From NCBI GenBank assembly GCA_937876205.1, contig CALEII010000032.1, forward strand, positions 77,560 to 141,559: a stretch of 64,000 bases of DNA, in the 5' to 3' direction. The first letter of the stretch is position 1; each line of letters opens with the position of its first letter. This document shows positions 61,833-64,000 of the stretch, piece after piece. The DNA is from an uncultured Clostridia bacterium (GTDB lineage: Bacteria; Bacillota; Clostridia; Oscillospirales; Acutalibacteraceae). The notes beneath the pieces are model-generated. The model worked only from the letters and a program-made list of their open reading frames with translations. It was not told the DNA's origin and searched no databases. Position numbers and translations under genes: made by a program.

Positions 61833-63785
61833 GTGAAAAAAAGAGTAAGTATTACATTTGATACAATGTGGGTTATCAATGCTGAGGGCAAAGAAACCCC
61901 TGCAGAAAAGCTTGTCAGATTTATGACAGGTTTTTATGAGAACAGAATGGTCCTGCTTGCCGGGGATGACTGCAGAGTTGAAGCAGTGATTGATTTTGAT
62001 TCAAGAATCAATGAGAGAGGTGAGCTTGAGCGTATTATTACACGCTGTACGGGTGCGTCTTTTTCACGAGGTCAGGTCGAACTGACTATCTCAGACAATT
62101 GTCCCGATGTTGAGACTGTTTCACTTGAGCAGAGTGAGCAGAAAATATGTGAATATGCGTCAGAGCGTCTTGAGTCGCTTGTCGGCTGTCCCGAATTCAG
62201 TGCTCTTATAAATGAAATATGCTCTGTTGCACCTCAGATAATTGCCAACAAAACATATGAGAGCTTTGCATACCGTAACTATCTGTTTTCAGTCAATGAC
62301 GGCTACGGTCTGTCAGAGTATCTTTATATTCTGTCAGATGTTATAAACAGAGCAAAGCTTTTCAGATTCACTGCAATGACTCTTTATGAAGAAATCAAGC
62401 TTGAGCCTGCCCGTAATGAATCTGAGAAGGAAATGCTTGACGGATATATTGAAAGCCTTAAGAAATACGAGAGTAAGAAGCTTGTCTGCTTTGATATTAG
62501 CCGTTTTTTGTCAAGAACAGATATGCCGGTGTTCAGAGACTTTCTCAAGGCACTTGAAGATTTTGAGCAGAACTATATTTTTGTTTTCAGAATTCCGTTT
62601 GTCGAGGATGACGTGCTTGCAAAGGTGCAGGCTGATATAAGCGATGTTCTGTATGTCAGCAGTGTAAGCATCGCTCCGTTCACAATGTCTGAGCTTACGC
62701 AGTGTCTGTATTCAGTGCTCACGAAGTACGGGTTCAGCATCAGACCCGATGCTGTTGAGCTTTTTGAACGCAGAATGAATGCTGAGAAGAGTGACGGCAG
62801 ATTTTACGGTATAAACACAGTAAAAAAGATAGCCAATGAGATGATTTATCTCAAACAGCTGAGCAATATCCGTAACAACACAACAGACAGGGTTATTTCA
62901 GCATCTGATGTAAAAGCGCTTGTGACCGACAGTGAGAGTAATCTTTCAGCTATGGAACAGCTTGAGGCACTCAAGGGAATGGGAAGTGTAAAGACCCAGA
63001 TTCTTGAAATAGTTGACCAGATAGAGTACAGCATTAAAAATAACACCGTCTCTGCACCGTGCATCAATATGCGTTTTGTGGGCAACCCGGGCACGGGTAA
63101 GACTACAGTAGCCCGTATACTCGGCAGACTTCTCAGAGAGAGGGGAGTGCTCAGAAACGGCAATTTCTTTGAGTATTCAGGCAGAGATCTTTGCGGCAGA
63201 TATGTGGGGGAGACTGCGCCCAAAACTGCAGGCATCTGCCGTGATGCTTACGGAAGCGTTCTGTTTATTGATGAGGCATATTCTCTTTTTAAAGGTAATG
63301 ATGACTCAAGAGATTTCGGCAAAGAAGCAATCACAACCCTTATTGCCGAAATGGAAAATCACCGTGAAGACCTTGTTGTGATTATGGCAGGCTATACTAA
63401 AGATATGGATACTCTGATGCAAGCTAATTCAGGTCTTCGCAGCAGAATGCCTTATCTTGTTCAGTTCAGCAGCTTTTCAAGAGAGGTGCTCGCAGACATA
63501 TTTATGAGTATGGTCGCAGACAGCTTTGAATACAGTGACTCACTTGAAGCTGAAGTCAGGGATTATTTCAACAGCCTGAGTGATGATGTTATAAATGCCG
63601 ATGATTTCGGTAATGCGAGATATGTCAGAAATATGTATGAAAAAAGCTGGAGCAAGGCAGTTACAAGAAGTAAAATGGAAAACTGTGGTAAGGTCATAAT
63701 CACTGCTGCCGATTTCAGAAAGGTTGCAATGACAGAAAACAGTGCTCAGCTAAATAAAAAACAGAAGATTAAATTAGGTTTCTGA
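61833..63785 (+). CDS. Tandem AAA+ ATPase, CbbX/SpoVK type
   Basis: 651 residues. The C-terminal module is a canonical CbbX-type AAA+: Walker A GNPGTGKTT from Gly417, Walker B VLFIDEAYS (Asp480, Glu481), and a lid with FGNARYVRNMYE. Residues about 190-385 look like a first, decayed AAA+ module: LVCFDISRFL at the Walker B place and an FRIPF sensor, but no P-loop. GTGGTG supports the GTG at 61833; the longer frame would run through the terminator. SpoVK-like proteins remodel protein complexes; the partner is unknown. Confidence 0.85.
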   Translation: MKKRVSITFDTMWVINAEGKETPAEKLVRFMTGFYENRMVLLAGDDCRVEAVIDFDSRINERGELERIITRCTGASFSRGQVELTISDNCPDVETVSLEQSEQKICEYASERLESLVGCPEFSALINEICSVAPQIIANKTYESFAYRNYLFSVNDGYGLSEYLYILSDVINRAKLFRFTAMTLYEEIKLEPARNESEKEMLDGYIESLKKYESKKLVCFDISRFLSRTDMPVFRDFLKALEDFEQNYIFVFRIPFVEDDVLAKVQADISDVLYVSSVSIAPFTMSELTQCLYSVLTKYGFSIRPDAVELFERRMNAEKSDGRFYGINTVKKIANEMIYLKQLSNIRNNTTDRVISASDVKALVTDSESNLSAMEQLEALKGMGSVKTQILEIVDQIEYSIKNNTVSAPCINMRFVGNPGTGKTTVARILGRLLRERGVLRNGNFFEYSGRDLCGRYVGETAPKTAGICRDAYGSVLFIDEAYSLFKGNDDSRDFGKEAITTLIAEMENHREDLVVIMAGYTKDMDTLMQANSGLRSRMPYLVQFSSFSREVLADIFMSMVADSFEYSDSLEAEVRDYFNSLSDDVINADDFGNARYVRNMYEKSWSKAVTRSKMENCGKVIITAADFRKVAMTENSAQLNKKQKIKLGF

Positions 63786-63889
63786 TAAATATTTAAAATA
63801 ATAAATATAAAGAAACGGCTAAAAATAGGCATTCCTTGCAGGTGTCAAAAAAAAGATGAAAAAAAATTAAAAAAAATTAAAAAAAAGTA

Positions 63890-63918
63890 TTGACATTTGA
63901 TTTGTTTTTTGATATATT
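63890..63918 (+). promoter_or_regulatory. Promoter of tRNA-Val
   Basis: TTGACA (63890-63895), 17 bases, TATATT (63913-63918), 20 bases before the tRNA. The upstream 100 bases are mostly A-runs. Confidence 0.85.
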
Positions 63919-63938
63919 ATTGGAGCCGCAAGGGTAAT

Positions 63939-64000
63939 GGGAGCATAGCTCAGCTGGGAGAGCATCTGCCTTACAAGCAGAGGGTCACAGGTTCGAGCCC
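63939..64000 (+). tRNA. tRNA-Val (anticodon TAC), cut by the window end
   Basis: GGGAGCA acceptor, D-arm AGCTCAGCTGGGAGAGC, anticodon loop CTTACAA between TCTGC and GCAGA, and T-arm start CAGGTTCGAGCCC. The 3' end lies beyond the window. Confidence 0.93.

Overview
The window is chromosomal DNA of an anaerobic, Gram-positive, spore-lineage bacterium, most likely a gut clostridium of the Oscillospiraceae/Ruminococcaceae type. The call rests on gene content and order: a gerW/ytfJ sporulation gene beside a DUF2953 gene, scpA-scpB after an M50 peptidase, the run yicC-remA-gmk-rpoZ-priA-def-fmt-yugP-rsmB-rlmN-PP2C-PASTA kinase-rsgA, a cdaA-cdaR pair, strong AGGAGG-type ribosome binding sites with frequent GTG/TTG starts, and an SLH-domain surface protein. 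No species is claimed.

Layout. 1-6652: a compact AT-rich four-gene operon of unusual composition (membrane coiled-coil protein; 1272-aa membrane protein with a degraded helicase-like core and a C-terminal zinc-peptidase domain; transglutaminase-like lipoprotein; metzincin-like peptidase) closed by a clear terminator. 7172-9093: a TIR-domain gene whose DUF6273-like C-terminal half is in another frame, then a GNAT acetyltransferase. 9144-12655: secreted SGNH hydrolase with SLH repeats and a secreted metallophosphoesterase, separated by an intergenic repeat. 12713-16193 (minus): an isolated phage-type replication protein, then a GH35 beta-galactosidase coupled to a TRIC/UPF0126 channel. 16348-20644: YfcC-type transporter, EEP hydrolase, zinc-ribbon membrane protein and RluA-type synthase. 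20700-23807 (minus): rpmH-rnpA-yidD-yidC-jag without dnaA. 24271-25029: suhB-type phosphatase.

25086-30771 is an accessory region read on the minus strand: RHS fragments mixed with orphan immunity-like genes and a duplicated 95-bp junction sequence, then tRNA-Arg, TraX-like, CAT-like, GNAT and four-helix-bundle genes. tRNA-Tyr and tRNA-Thr follow. From 31353 to 61222 almost everything is plus-strand housekeeping: sulfatase; aminotransferase-ispF-cdaA-cdaR-lipoprotein-two-component system; yqhQ-prmC-M50-scpA-scpB-DUF2953-gerW-dacF-rluB; then, from a textbook promoter at 47084, the yicC to rsgA operon. 61464-64000 holds a tiny gene followed by a string of RNA hairpins, a tandem AAA+ ATPase and the start of tRNA-Val.

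Scattered through the window is a family of hairpin-rich intergenic repeats (10617, 13577, 24023, 53003, 60082) with a shared palindromic end, CAATAATTT(A/G)T. Four of the five sit exactly on a gene's 3' end, and two supply the stop codon. The best candidates for something undescribed are the 1-6652 operon and this modular repeat family.
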